DNA from: Acidobacteriota bacterium
GTDB lineage: Bacteria; Acidobacteriota; Blastocatellia; UBA7656
Assembly (NCBI GenBank): GCA_016201275.1
Contig: JACQDB010000038.1
Coordinates: forward strand, 1-64,000
Length of the DNA stretch: 64,000 nt
Direction: 5' to 3'
How positions within the stretch are numbered: position 1 is the first letter of the stretch; every line of letters begins with the position of its first letter. Below the pieces are notes generated by a model. It did no database searches. It had not been told where the DNA came from and saw only the letters and a program-made list of their open reading frames with translations. The position numbers were made by a program, and so were the translations under genes. Shown in pieces: positions 42,790 through 52,380 of this stretch.

Positions 42790-42970
42790 ACAAAGGAAAA
42801 GATTAAGGGTCAAACGCCACGTCAACAGCAAAGCCGCAACGGTACATGGCACCGCCATAGCGACTGGCGCGAAACTGCGTATCGGCAGCTACAAACCTTC
42901 CGTTAGCCGTATTCGCGGAAGCGGCTAGTGACACGATGTCGGCTGTTCCCTGTTCATCATCCACTTATTT

Positions 42971-44053
42971 TTAGGCGGCGGCTTCTTCGGTGCTGGCGTT
43001 GAGTTTTTCGGCTTGATAATGCGCCAACAAGGCGCTGAGTAAATCGCCGATGTCGCCTTCCATAAACAAATCCAACTGATGCACGGTGTAGCCTATGCGA
43101 TGATCGGTGACGCGGTTGTCTTTGAAATTATAGGTGCGAATCTTTTCCGATCTATCGCCTGAACCCACCATAGAACGACGCTCGCTGGCGATGGATTCGT
43201 GTTGTTTGGCCTGCTCCATTTCCAGCAATCTGGAACGCAATACGCGCATGGCTTTTTCACGATTCTTGATCTGCGATTTTTCGTCCTGCATCGAAACCAC
43301 GGTGTTGGTAGGTAGGTGCGTCAAGCGCACCGCCGAATATGTAGTGTTGACCGATTGGCCGCCCGGCCCTGATGAGCAAAAGGTATCTATGCGTAAATCT
43401 TTCGGGTCAATCTTGATGTCCACTTCTTCGGCTTCGGGCAACACGGCGACGGTGATGGCCGAGGTGTGTATGCGTCCGGAGGCTTCGGTTTGCGGCACGC
43501 GCTGCACCCGATGGACGCCCGATTCGTGCTTCAACTTGGAATACACCTTGTCGCCTTCGATGAGCAAGATGGCTTCTTTCAAACCGCCAATGCCGGAATC
43601 GGAAGCGTCTAGCAATTGCACCCGCCAGCCTTGGCGTTCGGCATAGCGCGTGTACATACGCATAATCTCGGCGGCAAACAAGGTCGCTTCGTCGCCGCCA
43701 GTGCCCGCACGAATTTCGAGGATGACGTTCTTTTCATCGTTCGGGTCTTTGGGAATCAACAGAACTTTTAAGTCGTCTTCCACACGGACGCGCTTCGCTT
43801 CCAATTCGGCAAGCTCGGTTCGCGCCAACTCCAACATCTCTTCGTCGCTTTCGAGTTCAAGCATCTCTTTAGAATCTTTGATGCCTTGTTCGATAGCGCA
43901 AAACTGCCGGTACTTCGCCACGATTTCTTCGAGGTCGCGGTGCTGTTTGGTGGTCTTCGTATAACGCTGTTGATCGGCAAGCAACTCTGGGTCGCTTAAC
44001 TGCATGGTCAACTCTTCGTATTTTTTTTCAATGCCTTCCAGTTTATCTAACAT
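42971..44053 (-). CDS. prfA: Peptide chain release factor 1
   Basis: A 360-residue class I release factor, reading UAA and UAG. The GGQ motif that triggers peptidyl-tRNA hydrolysis lies at residues 231-233 ([20 protein letters not shown]). The N-terminal helical domain and the [15 protein letters not shown] block fit RF1. It lies downstream of DUF1385 and rpmE in the order seen in many bacteria. The ribosome site (AAGGA) appears to be supplied by the heptamer repeats directly upstream. Confidence 0.96.
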   Translation of the reverse strand: MLDKLEGIEKKYEELTMQLSDPELLADQQRYTKTTKQHRDLEEIVAKYRQFCAIEQGIKDSKEMLELESDEEMLELARTELAELEAKRVRVEDDLKVLLIPKDPNDEKNVILEIRAGTGGDEATLFAAEIMRMYTRYAERQGWRVQLLDASDSGIGGLKEAILLIEGDKVYSKLKHESGVHRVQRVPQTEASGRIHTSAITVAVLPEAEEVDIKIDPKDLRIDTFCSSGPGGQSVNTTYSAVRLTHLPTNTVVSMQDEKSQIKNREKAMRVLRSRLLEMEQAKQHESIASERRSMVGSGDRSEKIRTYNFKDNRVTDHRIGYTVHQLDLFMEGDIGDLLSALLAHYQAEKLNASTEEAAA

Positions 44054-44054
44054 T

Positions 44055-44174
44055 ACTTTAGTCCTTAGTCCCTAGTCCTTAGTCCCTAGTCCGTGGCTTG
44101 GAGTCTTTAGTGCATCGGCTGGCGCGCAAGGCGTAAGTCAAAACTAAGGACTAGGGACTAAGGACTAAGGACTA
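44055..44174. repeat. TAGTCCY heptamer repeats, inverted halves, between DUF1385 and prfA
   Basis: Five units of TAGTCCT/TAGTCCC at 44060-44095 and the complement (ACTAAGGACTAGGGACTAAG) at 44143-44172 flank about 45 unrelated bases. The right tract ends at the stop codon of DUF1385 and the left tract lies just before the prfA start, where its complement supplies AAGGA. The layout parallels the AACCAGT tracts but with a different heptamer. Confidence 0.85.
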
Positions 44175-45248
44175 TACGGTTGGTTCCAGTTTCAATGCCT
44201 CTTTCAAAGAATAGATGGCGACTTCCAGTTGCGCGTCGTCCGGTTCTTTGGTGGTGATGTTCTGCAACCAGAGGCCGGGTCTGGTGATGATGGCAAAGAA
44301 CCATTGCAGCTTGCTTTTTGCCGAGGCGCGGATGATTTCGTAAGAGATGCCTGCCACCAATGGCATCAATAAAACGCGCACCAGAAAATTAAAAAACAGC
44401 GAGTCGAATTTCACTACCGAAAAGGCGATGATCGAAACCAGCATCACGACCATCAGAAAACTGGTGCCGCAACGCGGGTGCTGGCGCGGTTGGCGACGGG
44501 CGTTTTCAACCGTCAACTCTTCGCCTGATTCCCAGTTGTACACGACCTTGTGTTCCGCGCCGTGATACTCGAAGACGCGGCGTATGTCGCGCAAAAACGA
44601 GAAGCTGGTAATCATCAGCAGAAAAAACGTCATGCGAATCAGGCCGTCCACCAGATTGAACATGATGGACGGGCGCACCGGATGCAGCGCCGCTTGTAGC
44701 CACGCCCAGGCGTCCGCATACCAATGGCCGTTCGCTGATTGCGCGTTGAGGGTGCCGCCACCCAAATAAACGAACAGCATATTGGTCAAAAGCAACGGCA
44801 ACACGATAAATAAAAAGACGTTGAAGATAATCGCAAAAACCATAGAGCCTGCCGCTGCCGCCGTGGTCGTCTTCTTGGCTTCTTTGACCGCAGGTTGCGC
44901 GGCAACCGCAAGCGTGGCGTTGGCTTTGAGGTTGGACGGTGCGGCAGTCAGTGTTTCGTTGACGGCTGCGGCGGCTTCCGCTTCGCCGTTGTCTTCGTGA
45001 AAGGCTACGTTGGCGGAATAATTCAGGGCTTTGATGCCGAGAATCATGGAGTGAATCAAAATGCCAGCGCCGCGCAGCACAGGGACTTTCAACAGCGGAT
45101 ACTTTTCGGCAAGCGAGGGCAGGCGTTCGGCTTTGGCAACGATTTGTCCGTCGGCTCTTCGCACCGCGACCGCATAAGAATGCGGAGCGCGCATCATCAC
45201 GCCTTCGATGACCGCTTGTCCGCCGACGATGATCTGTTCATCTTTCAT
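44172..45248 (-). CDS. DUF1385 membrane protein
   Basis: A 358-residue protein starting [20 protein letters not shown], the signature of DUF1385 (YqhQ-like). It has several membrane segments ([61 protein letters not shown] and [17 protein letters not shown]). The conserved [20 protein letters not shown] and [17 protein letters not shown] metal-site-like motifs are intact. An Ala-rich charged insert (residues 95-145) is unusual. Start at 45248; the open frame extends upstream without a site. Position between rpmE and prfA is widely conserved. YqhQ may be linked to membrane regulation; function uncertain. Confidence 0.92.
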   Translation of the reverse strand: MKDEQIIVGGQAVIEGVMMRAPHSYAVAVRRADGQIVAKAERLPSLAEKYPLLKVPVLRGAGILIHSMILGIKALNYSANVAFHEDNGEAEAAAAVNETLTAAPSNLKANATLAVAAQPAVKEAKKTTTAAAAGSMVFAIIFNVFLFIVLPLLLTNMLFVYLGGGTLNAQSANGHWYADAWAWLQAALHPVRPSIMFNLVDGLIRMTFFLLMITSFSFLRDIRRVFEYHGAEHKVVYNWESGEELTVENARRQPRQHPRCGTSFLMVVMLVSIIAFSVVKFDSLFFNFLVRVLLMPLVAGISYEIIRASAKSKLQWFFAIITRPGLWLQNITTKEPDDAQLEVAIYSLKEALKLEPTV

Positions 45249-45302
45249 AGTTGGTGACCTCCACGCCTTTTCAGTGTACCGCGAATCGTCAAGCAATAAA
45301 TA

Positions 45303-45394
45303 AAAAAATCGGTAGCCGTTGGATGCACCTCGTCTGCAAATCCGTTGAATGAAGGATTGAGCAACGAGAGCCGTCGAACGACTACCGATTTTGA
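45303..45394 (-). terminator. Long-loop terminator or attenuator after rpmE
   Basis: On the minus strand AAAATCGGTAG pairs with CTACCGATTTT across a 68-base loop that itself holds CTCGT/ACGAG and CAACGG/CCGTTG pairings, followed by TTTTTTTATT. It lies between rpmE and DUF1385, so it could end the rpmE message or control read-through into the downstream genes. Confidence 0.65.
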
Positions 45395-45406
45395 GTTGTA
45401 ATAAGG

Positions 45407-45619
45407 TTAAGCTTCGGTGGTTTTGCGACCGTACTTGCGATTGAAGCGCTCGACGCGCCCCGCCGTGTCCACCAATTTCTGTTTGCCGGTGAAGAACGGA
45501 TGACAGTTCGAGCAAATCTCAAGACGAATCTCCGGTTTGACCGAACGGGTTTCCCATTGCGCGCCGCACGCACAATGCACCGCGCACTTCTCATATTTCG
45601 GATGAATATCTGCTTTCAT
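45407..45619 (-). CDS. rpmE: 50S ribosomal protein L31
   Basis: A 70-residue ribosomal protein, zinc-containing (C+) type. Cysteines lie at 12, 16 and 18 (KCAVHCACG) and in CSNC at 36 and 39. [12 protein letters not shown] and [20 protein letters not shown] are diagnostic. Start at 45619; a much longer upstream frame has no support. It leads the rpmE-DUF1385-prfA group. Confidence 0.96.
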   Translation of the reverse strand: MKADIHPKYEKCAVHCACGAQWETRSVKPEIRLEICSNCHPFFTGKQKLVDTAGRVERFNRKYGRKTTEA

Positions 45620-45736
45620 TATCGTACTGGCTCCTGTCTGAAAATAGTCTCTTATCGAAAACAGTAATGATACGGGCTTGCTACACGGCGTGTCAAGCAT
45701 ACTGATTTTCCGCGTCATCGAGGGCAACTCTTTAGA

Positions 45737-45846
45737 AGCAACCACGAAATCACTCCACCACGAAGACCTAGAAGCCATAGAACCCCTCAAGCACTTTCGT
45801 GTTCTTGGTGGTCTTCGTGGTTGGGAAACTGATTGTATTTTTAATC
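45737..45846. repeat. ACCACGAAG repeat element, copy 2
   Basis: CAACCACGAAATCACTCCAC, then CACGAAGACCTAGAAGC, then opposite-strand units ending GGTCTTCGTGGTTGGGAAAC and TGATTGTATTTTTAATC. It matches copy 1 (28790-28917) in inverted orientation including the AT-rich flank. It abuts the 3' end of the amidohydrolase gene. Confidence 0.75.
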
Positions 45847-45851
45847 TTGAG

Positions 45852-47420
45852 CTATTTTGCCGCTTTGGTTTTGTTTTCGGCTCGCGCTTTGGCGACCATC
45901 TCTTTGATTTCACTTTTCAAGGTCGGCACCGAATATGGGATGCCGTCTTTAATCGTCCATTCGATGCCGCCGGTGCGTATGGTCTTGCCGTCGCGGAGTG
46001 CTTCGACGCCGGTCGGATAAAGGACTTTCAAATTTTCAAGCGGGTTGCCGTTGACGACAATCAAATCGGCGGCAAAGCCTACGCGCACGCGGCCTAGTTT
46101 ATTTTCCTGACCTAAAATTCTGGCGTTGTTGCCGGTCGCCTGCTGTATGACTTTCAAGGGATGAAATCCGGCTTCCTGTTTCAATTCCAGTTCGCGTAGC
46201 AAACCGAAGCCGTACATCTGATAGATGAACCCGGCGTCTTCGCCTGCGCCAATCAAGCCGCCGCGTCGGTCAAACTCGCGCAGCGCACGCATCCAGATTT
46301 GATAATTCTCTTTCCAGAAAGTTTCATCAGTCGAAGTCCAGCCGATAAAATACGAGCCGTGATTGGCCGGATTGGGGCGGAAGTATTCTTCCAAGGTCGG
46401 GTGCAGGTATTCGGCAAACGCCGGATTCGATTGCGCCCGTTGTAAATCGCGGCTCGCCTCGTAAATATCGAGGGTCGGGTCCCACGCCACGTTCGCCGCC
46501 ACCATGCCATCCAGCACTTTCAGCAAGCGTTCCCAATTGGCTTCACGCCACAGATGCCCTGCATAACGAAAGCGGTCAACCTCGTTGTTGTAGTTGTAAC
46601 TGGCAGGAAAATTCTGTCTGCCGCTTTCAATAGCGGCATCCGGTATGCCGTACCAATGCTCTATGCTGGTGGTGCCGAAGTTGATGTCGTCCCAGGCATT
46701 GGTCTCTTCGACGCCAGCGTGATGCGCGATGCGAAGTCCCTGTTGATGCGCTTCGTCGGCAAAGGCCGCAAAGAGGTCTCTGTCCATGCCGAAAAACTTG
46801 ATGCCGTCGCAACCCAAGGCTTTCAAGTCGCGCACTCGCTGGCGCGCTTCCTCGGCGTGGCGCGGCACGGGCGGTGTGCTGAAGACGCCATAGACAAATA
46901 AGCGCGGCGCGATGATGTCGCCTTGCAAACTTTTGTCGCGCAGGGCAAGCGTCTTTTTCGTATCGCTGCCGACATCGCGCACTGTAGTAATGCCGCAGGC
47001 CAGCCACATCTTCAAACAATAATCGAGCGGTTGCGGCAATCCGCCGCGCTCTTCCTGTACGTGGCCGTGCAGATTAATCAAACCCGGCAGAACGTATTTG
47101 CCGGTCGCATCAATCTCTGCGTCGCCCGTCGGACGTTTGGCCTTGCCGTCTTTGAGCGCCACCGGGTCAAGCGAGACGATTTCGCTGATCGTATGGCCTT
47201 CGATAACGATGTCTTTCGGCCCCGATGCCGGAGTGCCGTTGCCATCCACCACCATCGCGCCGCGAATCACCAGGCGTGGCGCACGTTTCCCATGCGTAGG
47301 CGCTGGTTTGAGCGTCTGCGCTGAAGGCACAGGCGCAAGCACAGCGCAAATCATGAGCGCCAGAATCATTCGAGTGATTATTTTTTGTGCGGACAGGCGC
47401 AGCGAATAAGTAGTCTGCAT
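45852..47420 (-). CDS. Exported amidohydrolase family protein
   Basis: A 522-residue metal-dependent hydrolase of the imidazolonepropionase-like group. The start at 47420 follows AGGAGAAGAGCT and opens a signal peptide ([23 protein letters not shown]). Metal-binding His are in [19 protein letters not shown] and TTSIEHWYG; the C-terminal Asp is in [35 protein letters not shown] is the family's typical end. Such secreted amidohydrolases are abundant in Acidobacteria and may cleave peptides or xenobiotics. Substrate not deducible. Confidence 0.9.
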   Translation of the reverse strand: MQTTYSLRLSAQKIITRMILALMICAVLAPVPSAQTLKPAPTHGKRAPRLVIRGAMVVDGNGTPASGPKDIVIEGHTISEIVSLDPVALKDGKAKRPTGDAEIDATGKYVLPGLINLHGHVQEERGGLPQPLDYCLKMWLACGITTVRDVGSDTKKTLALRDKSLQGDIIAPRLFVYGVFSTPPVPRHAEEARQRVRDLKALGCDGIKFFGMDRDLFAAFADEAHQQGLRIAHHAGVEETNAWDDINFGTTSIEHWYGIPDAAIESGRQNFPASYNYNNEVDRFRYAGHLWREANWERLLKVLDGMVAANVAWDPTLDIYEASRDLQRAQSNPAFAEYLHPTLEEYFRPNPANHGSYFIGWTSTDETFWKENYQIWMRALREFDRRGGLIGAGEDAGFIYQMYGFGLLRELELKQEAGFHPLKVIQQATGNNARILGQENKLGRVRVGFAADLIVVNGNPLENLKVLYPTGVEALRDGKTIRTGGIEWTIKDGIPYSVPTLKSEIKEMVAKARAENKTKAAK

Positions 47421-47483
47421 AGCTCTTCTCCTTGTGAATCCGTGGGGGAAAAGATACTCGCAAACCGTTTTTTGCACAAATAC

Positions 47484-47520
47484 AAAACGAGCGCGATTTC
47501 TGAGATGAAATCACGCTCGT
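47484..47520 (-). terminator. Intrinsic terminator of the FA-hydroxylase-like gene
   Basis: On the minus strand GAAATC-type stem: CGAGCGCGATTTC (47488-47500) pairs with GAAATCACGCTCG (47507-47519) with one mismatch and a 6-base loop, followed on the minus strand by TTTTGTATTTG. It lies 46 bases after the stop at 47566. Confidence 0.75.
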
Positions 47521-47565
47521 CGTGAAGCGCTCCAAGTAGCTGATCGCTGTTGAACCATAGCCTGG

Positions 47566-48249
47566 TTACGCGGAAGCATCGGCGGCTTGTTCGCGTTGCA
47601 TATCGGTGGCTTCGCGCCAGCGGTCAATCAATTCCTGCACGCGGTCGGATGTCGGCTGCAGATAACCGAGCCGCAACATTTCGCGTATGTCGGCTTGGGT
47701 CGGCTGCGCTTTGGTGCGAAACAGAAAATCGGCCAGCGGCAAAACGACGTTGTAATTTTTATTGCTCTTGCGATGGTGCATGAAATGATTTCGCGCCAGG
47801 TAGCGAAACAACGCCCAATCTTTGAAGAAGACATTTTGCGGAATGTGCATCTGGCGATGCAGCACGTTCCACAAACGGTTGTGAATGATGATGGCTGCCA
47901 GAAAAATACAGCCGCCGGAGATCGAAACGAAAAACATCCACACCCAGAGCGGTGCGGTGCTGATGGTCATCACCACGGTCTCGGTTACTTTGATGTCGAG
48001 ATTTTCCTGGCGTCCGTAATCATCCGGCTCGTAATCGAATTCCTTGTACCAACGGGCATGATGACGCACCGCGTGCGCTTCAAAAACTGATACCAGGTAC
48101 GGGAAAATTTTATAAAGGGCATTGAACAGGCGCTTGCGATGCATGAAATGTTTATGAATTTGATGCTCGCCTATCGAGATGAAAAGATAACTGAAGAGTA
48201 GCCAGCCCAAACTGGCCAACAGAAAAAATGCTGCGTTCTGTAGTTCCAT
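47566..48249 (-). CDS. Fatty-acid hydroxylase/sterol desaturase superfamily protein
   Basis: A 227-residue membrane di-iron protein. Histidine boxes: GEHQIHKHFMH near residue 27, AHAVRHHARWY near 59 and NHFMHHRKSNKNYNVVLPL near 155, with HNRLWNVLHRQMH between. Membrane segments are FFLLASLGWLLFSYLFI at the start and WVWMFFVSISGGCIFLAAII in the middle. Probably hydroxylates a lipid or carotenoid. The gene stands between the amidohydrolase and the broken VOC gene. Confidence 0.87.
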   Translation of the reverse strand: MELQNAAFFLLASLGWLLFSYLFISIGEHQIHKHFMHRKRLFNALYKIFPYLVSVFEAHAVRHHARWYKEFDYEPDDYGRQENLDIKVTETVVMTISTAPLWVWMFFVSISGGCIFLAAIIIHNRLWNVLHRQMHIPQNVFFKDWALFRYLARNHFMHHRKSNKNYNVVLPLADFLFRTKAQPTQADIREMLRLGYLQPTSDRVQELIDRWREATDMQREQAADASA

Positions 48250-48483
48250 GAGTCCTCCGAAAAGATGGGAAGATGAGGAGCAATAAGCGGCAGCATGACA
48301 TTTCTATGATTCATCGAACTCGCAGTGACTTCGCAAAACATCGGTAAAGCATCGCCAACCAGCATCGCGCATCAACGTCCACAGTAATATAACCACGAAT
48401 CGCGCTTCGATTGGAAGGTAAATCGCAAAGGCCGCTGATTATTTTCTCTCGCGGGTCAGGCAAAAGACGAGAAACGACCGCCC

Positions 48484-48884
48484 TCAACCAAGTGATTCCG
48501 GCAAGCGCCACGGCGGGTTGATGCGATTTTCTCCGGCGTAAAACAGACAGATGGTGTTGCCATCAGGGTCTTGCAAATAGGCTTCGCGCCACAACCAACT
48601 CTGATCTTGCGGGTCTTGTTCAAAGACATAGCCGCTGGCTTTCAACTGGCTTTCAACTCGCTAACTTTGTCATCGAGATTGTCGCACTCGAAATAGACGG
48701 TTGTGGTGGAATGCGGTTCGCCGAAATTCATCTTCTCAATCGAAAAGGTGGAGTCGCCTGCGGGGCATAAAAACCTGGCGTAATGATTGGTGCCACCGAC
48801 GATTTGAATCAAGCCCAGCCCTCGGTAAAACTTGACCGCCTGATCAATATCGGTGACGCGAACCGTGACTTGATTGAGCCTCAT
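48484..48884 (-). pseudogene. VOC (glyoxalase-like) protein, frameshifted by an 11-bp duplication
   Basis: Starting at 48884 (AGGAAATCAAT upstream), MRLNQVTVRVTDIDQAVKFY and FYRGLGLIQIVGG are typical of the vicinal oxygen chelate fold. The frame stops at 48642 after ELKAS. There the 11-mer CTGGCTTTCAA occurs twice in tandem (48635-48645, 48646-48656). Removing one copy restores the frame into SGYVFEQDPQDQSWLWREAY and LQDPDGNTICLFYAGENRI, the expected VOC C-terminus (DPDGN), ending at 48484. The intact protein would have about 129 residues. A recent mutation, or an assembly error. Confidence 0.88.
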
Positions 48885-48907
48885 ATTGATTTCCTCGTTT
48901 ACTACAT

Positions 48908-49009
48908 TAGAGCGTCTCGTAGAATTCCCAAGACAATCCATATGTTGTGGATGATTTAACCATCGCACACAATATATGGACAGAAAACCCATTTATGCGA
49001 GACGCTCTA
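48908..49009. mobile_element. 102-bp MITE-like element with TA ends
   Basis: Perfect 12-bp inverted ends TAGAGCGTCTCG and CGAGACGCTCTA, with an inner palindrome TCCATATGTTGTG / CACACAATATATGGA. The outermost TA on each side could be a TA target duplication, as for IS630/Tc1-type elements (inference). A degenerate relative is at 41217-41315. It lies in the promoter region of the broken VOC gene. Confidence 0.85.
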
Positions 49010-49129
49010 AATATCAAGATGTCTTTCGCTATCAGCCAACTCCCGCTCTCCTCCTTGCTCCACTACCCAAAATTCATCTGTGCCATGATTTTGCGAGGCA
49101 TCAAAATCATGGCACATCAATATTCCGGT

Positions 49130-51286
49130 TCACTTCTCCTGATTCGGCCTCAGAGTTGCTGACTTAGCGTTTGCCGCATCGTCAAAGCGTTTGCCGGTTT
49201 CGCGGTCAAAGACGCCGTTGCGTACAAACTGCTCGGTTGTCCAAGGGGGCGCGTCGCCGCCTAGATATTTATGGAACCACTCCAGATGCGCCGTGTAGTA
49301 CAACGCCATTTCATACGCGCTTGGCCAATGTCCGGCGTTCGCGTAAATCAGCAAACGCGACGGCACCTTCATCTTCTGCAAGTCTGTGTAAAAATGCAGC
49401 GCCTGCGTATAAGGCACACGATAATCGCGCTCGCCGGAAATCACCAGGCAAGGCGTTTTGAAATTCTTTGCATAACTTGATGGCGACAAAGTTTCATATA
49501 ACTTTGAATTCCACGGCTGGCCTTTTAAGTCCCATTCGGGAAACCATAACTCTTCGGTCGCGCCGTAAAACGAAGACAAATCATATAAGCCCATCATCGA
49601 AGCGATGGCTTTGAACCGCGTCGTGTGGCCTTCAAACCAGTCCATCATATAACCGCCATAAGACCAGCCCATCGCGCCCATACGGTTTTTGTCCACATAG
49701 GGCAGCTTCTCCAGTTCATCGCTCACCTTCATCAAATCTTCAAAGACCATCCCCGCCCAATCGCCGGAAATCTCCGCCGTGAAGTCCTGCCCGTAGCCGG
49801 TTGAACCATGCGGATTGCAAAACGCTACGACATAGCCCGCGCCGGGATAGATTTGCCAATCGCCACGGAGCGCGTCCGACCATTGCGATTGCGGGCCGCC
49901 GTGAACATTCAAAATCAACGGATATTTTTTGTTCGGGTCAAAGTTGTGCGGCTTGACGATGAAGGTCTGAATCTTCGCGCCGCCCGCGCCGGTAATCCAC
50001 AACTGCTCGGCGGGGCGTATGTCAACTTCGCTGGCAATCGCTTCGTTGAGGTTTGTCAGTTTCGTCGGCGCAGAAGTTTTGTCGCCTTCAATATTGACGC
50101 TGAAAAGTTCTACAGGGTCGCCCGTCGAACGGCGCAGATAAATCAAGTGCCGGTTGTCTTCGCTGATGGCGAAAGCGTCTATGGTTTTGTCGCGCACCAG
50201 GAGCGAGATTTTTTTCGTCGCGATGTCAACCTTATGAATCGGCTGCTCACCCTTCAAAGGCCCCGTAAAATATAGGGATTTCGCATCGCTTGCCCATTCG
50301 TAATCCTCGACCCAATTGCGATAGCTTTCGGTCAACACTTCGCTCTTGCCAGTGGCGCGGTCATAAAGCGCCAGGCGAAAGAGATCGGATTCATAACCCG
50401 GAATCTTCTGCATACGATAAGCGATGTAGCGACCGTCGGGCGAATATTTCGGGCTGCCATCATAAGAAAGATTGGCCGCAGTGATGTTGCGTGGTTTGGC
50501 GTTTGGGTCGGTCAACGACAACAACCACAAATCATTGTTGGTTGACGATTCGGGATGCGGGTCGTGATTGGAAACATAGACCAGTTCTTTGCCATCCGGC
50601 GAAAAGCCATACTGCACAGGGCCGCCAAGTTGAAAAGGCGGCGCATCGAAATCGCCCGGCGTCACATCGCGCACCGCGCCGGTTTCAATATTGGCGACGA
50701 AGACGTGCGTGCGTTTGCCGTCTTTCCAATCCGTCCAGTGACGATACAACAGCGAGTCGGCCAAGTGAGCGCGCAGCGGCCCTTTTTCCCAACGCTCGGC
50801 TATGCGTTTGTTGCAGGCGTCGTCGCCGTTGCATTCGGGAAAAACGTCCGACGCGAAGGCCGCCATCTTGCCATCGTTGGACCACACGACATCAGCAACG
50901 CCTGTGGATAATTTGGTGAGTTGTTTCCACTCGCCGCCCGTCACCGGCATCGCCCACAGATTGACGTGGCCATCTTTGGCGCTGAGAAAAGAGATCCATT
51001 TGCCATCGGGGGTGAAGGCCGGAGAGAACGCGCCGCTGGCGATAATCTGGTGCGCGTTTTTGCCGTCGGCGTCCATCAACCAGACGCTTGCGGCGCGTTT
51101 GGCGCGAGGGAGATCCGTCACGCCTACAGAATAGAGAATGGTTTTTCCGTCGGGCGAAAATTGAATGTCGGCAAGTGCCTTGATGCGGTAGAGGTCTTCA
51201 ATGGTGAAGGCGCGTTTGTCGGCGAAGACCGAAGCCGTCAGCATTGCCAAGAGCAACAACAGTAAAAAGATTTTTTTTGTCATCAT
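49130..51286 (-). CDS. Exported S9 family prolyl oligopeptidase-type peptidase
   Basis: A 718-residue secreted peptidase with a signal peptide (KIFLLLLLLAMLTASVFA). The N-terminal half is a WD40-like beta propeller with repeated TolB-like units (DIQFSPDGKTILYSV, GSPKYSPDGRYIAYRM). The C-terminal alpha/beta-hydrolase domain has the serine in GWSYGGYMMDWF, Asp in ISGERDYRVPY and His in NAGHWPSAYE. It resembles dipeptidyl/acylaminoacyl peptidases. Peptide scavenging in the periplasm is likely. Stands alone. Confidence 0.94.
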   Translation of the reverse strand: MMTKKIFLLLLLLAMLTASVFADKRAFTIEDLYRIKALADIQFSPDGKTILYSVGVTDLPRAKRAASVWLMDADGKNAHQIIASGAFSPAFTPDGKWISFLSAKDGHVNLWAMPVTGGEWKQLTKLSTGVADVVWSNDGKMAAFASDVFPECNGDDACNKRIAERWEKGPLRAHLADSLLYRHWTDWKDGKRTHVFVANIETGAVRDVTPGDFDAPPFQLGGPVQYGFSPDGKELVYVSNHDPHPESSTNNDLWLLSLTDPNAKPRNITAANLSYDGSPKYSPDGRYIAYRMQKIPGYESDLFRLALYDRATGKSEVLTESYRNWVEDYEWASDAKSLYFTGPLKGEQPIHKVDIATKKISLLVRDKTIDAFAISEDNRHLIYLRRSTGDPVELFSVNIEGDKTSAPTKLTNLNEAIASEVDIRPAEQLWITGAGGAKIQTFIVKPHNFDPNKKYPLILNVHGGPQSQWSDALRGDWQIYPGAGYVVAFCNPHGSTGYGQDFTAEISGDWAGMVFEDLMKVSDELEKLPYVDKNRMGAMGWSYGGYMMDWFEGHTTRFKAIASMMGLYDLSSFYGATEELWFPEWDLKGQPWNSKLYETLSPSSYAKNFKTPCLVISGERDYRVPYTQALHFYTDLQKMKVPSRLLIYANAGHWPSAYEMALYYTAHLEWFHKYLGGDAPPWTTEQFVRNGVFDRETGKRFDDAANAKSATLRPNQEK

Positions 51287-51501
51287 CAGTTCCTTATGGT
51301 TTCAAGTCGCAGTCAAAAATTCTGCGGATAGCCAATTATCAAGGATTTTTATGCAGATTCCCAGCGGATTAGACAGGTGCTGCGGATCAGGGATGGATGA
51401 AGTGCGCGAGTTGGCTACCACGATTTCAAGCACAGGGACGGGAACTGCTTCAATGCAGCGTTCGGTAATTCGACAAAGCGTTGGTGAAAAAATTTATCGG
51501 C

Positions 51502-52359
51502 TCACGAATTCAAGCCGGTCAATTGTTCGCTGACCTGCCAAAGCCTGCGCGCCGTTTCGTCGTCCTGCGCGGCGTGCGAAGGGGCTTTCTCCTGTTGCTT
51601 CTCGAAATACTTTCCGGTGATGCCTGCGACTTCCTGCGAGGTTGCCAGATAAACCGAAGTCAGCGCGCCTTTTTCGGGACTCATGGTGAATAGTTTGATT
51701 AACCATTCAATTGGTTTGAGGGTATTGCGAAAGATGCCGGTGGCGACTGCGCCGGGGTGCAAGGCGTTGGCCGTGACCGGTGTGCCAGCGAGGCGGCGCG
51801 CCAGTTCGCGGGTGAACAAGATGTTCTCCAATTTTGAATTGCTGTAGGCCGGAATGCCTTTGTACAGGCGCTCGCCTTGCAGGTTGTCGAATTCCACCTT
51901 GCCGTATTGGTGCGCCGCACTTGATACATTGACGATGCGCGACGGGGCGCTTTGTTGCAACACCTCAAGCAATAAATTGGTCAGCAGAAAATAGGCCAGA
52001 TGGTTGACCGCGAACGTCGTCTCTAAACCATCAACGGTGAGCGTGCGTTTGGGAATATAGACGCCAGCGTTGTTGAGCAGAACATCGAGCCGATGATATT
52101 TGGCTTTGAACTGATCGGCGAGTTTATGAATCTCGGCTTGCGAAGATAAATCGGCAATCATCAATTCAATATGTTGATTGCCGCTTGTGGTTTTAATTTC
52201 CTGAAGCGCGGCTTCGCCCTTGTGCCGATTGCGACAGACCATCACCACGTTTGCGCCCATTTCGGCGAGTCTTCGCGCCGCCACTTTTCCTATGCCCGTA
52301 TTCGCGCCGGTAATCAGACAGAGGTTGCCGTTCATATTTGCCTTTATGTTGGTTGTCAT
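51502..52359 (-). CDS. Short-chain dehydrogenase, retinol-dehydrogenase-like
   Basis: A 285-residue SDR. CLITGANTGIGKVAARRLAE is the cofactor motif, NNAGVYIPKR the structural motif, and VNVSSAAHQYG plus YSNSKLEN the catalytic Ser-Tyr-Lys. The extended C-terminus (EWLIKLFTMSPEKGALTSVY) matches the animal retinol-dehydrogenase/WWOX-like branch, common in bacteria. It lies 21 bases downstream of the winged-helix/TPR gene and may be co-transcribed. Substrate unknown. Confidence 0.9.
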   Translation of the reverse strand: MTTNIKANMNGNLCLITGANTGIGKVAARRLAEMGANVVMVCRNRHKGEAALQEIKTTSGNQHIELMIADLSSQAEIHKLADQFKAKYHRLDVLLNNAGVYIPKRTLTVDGLETTFAVNHLAYFLLTNLLLEVLQQSAPSRIVNVSSAAHQYGKVEFDNLQGERLYKGIPAYSNSKLENILFTRELARRLAGTPVTANALHPGAVATGIFRNTLKPIEWLIKLFTMSPEKGALTSVYLATSQEVAGITGKYFEKQQEKAPSHAAQDDETARRLWQVSEQLTGLNS

Positions 52360-52380
52360 ACCTGCTCAAGATACTGAAAT

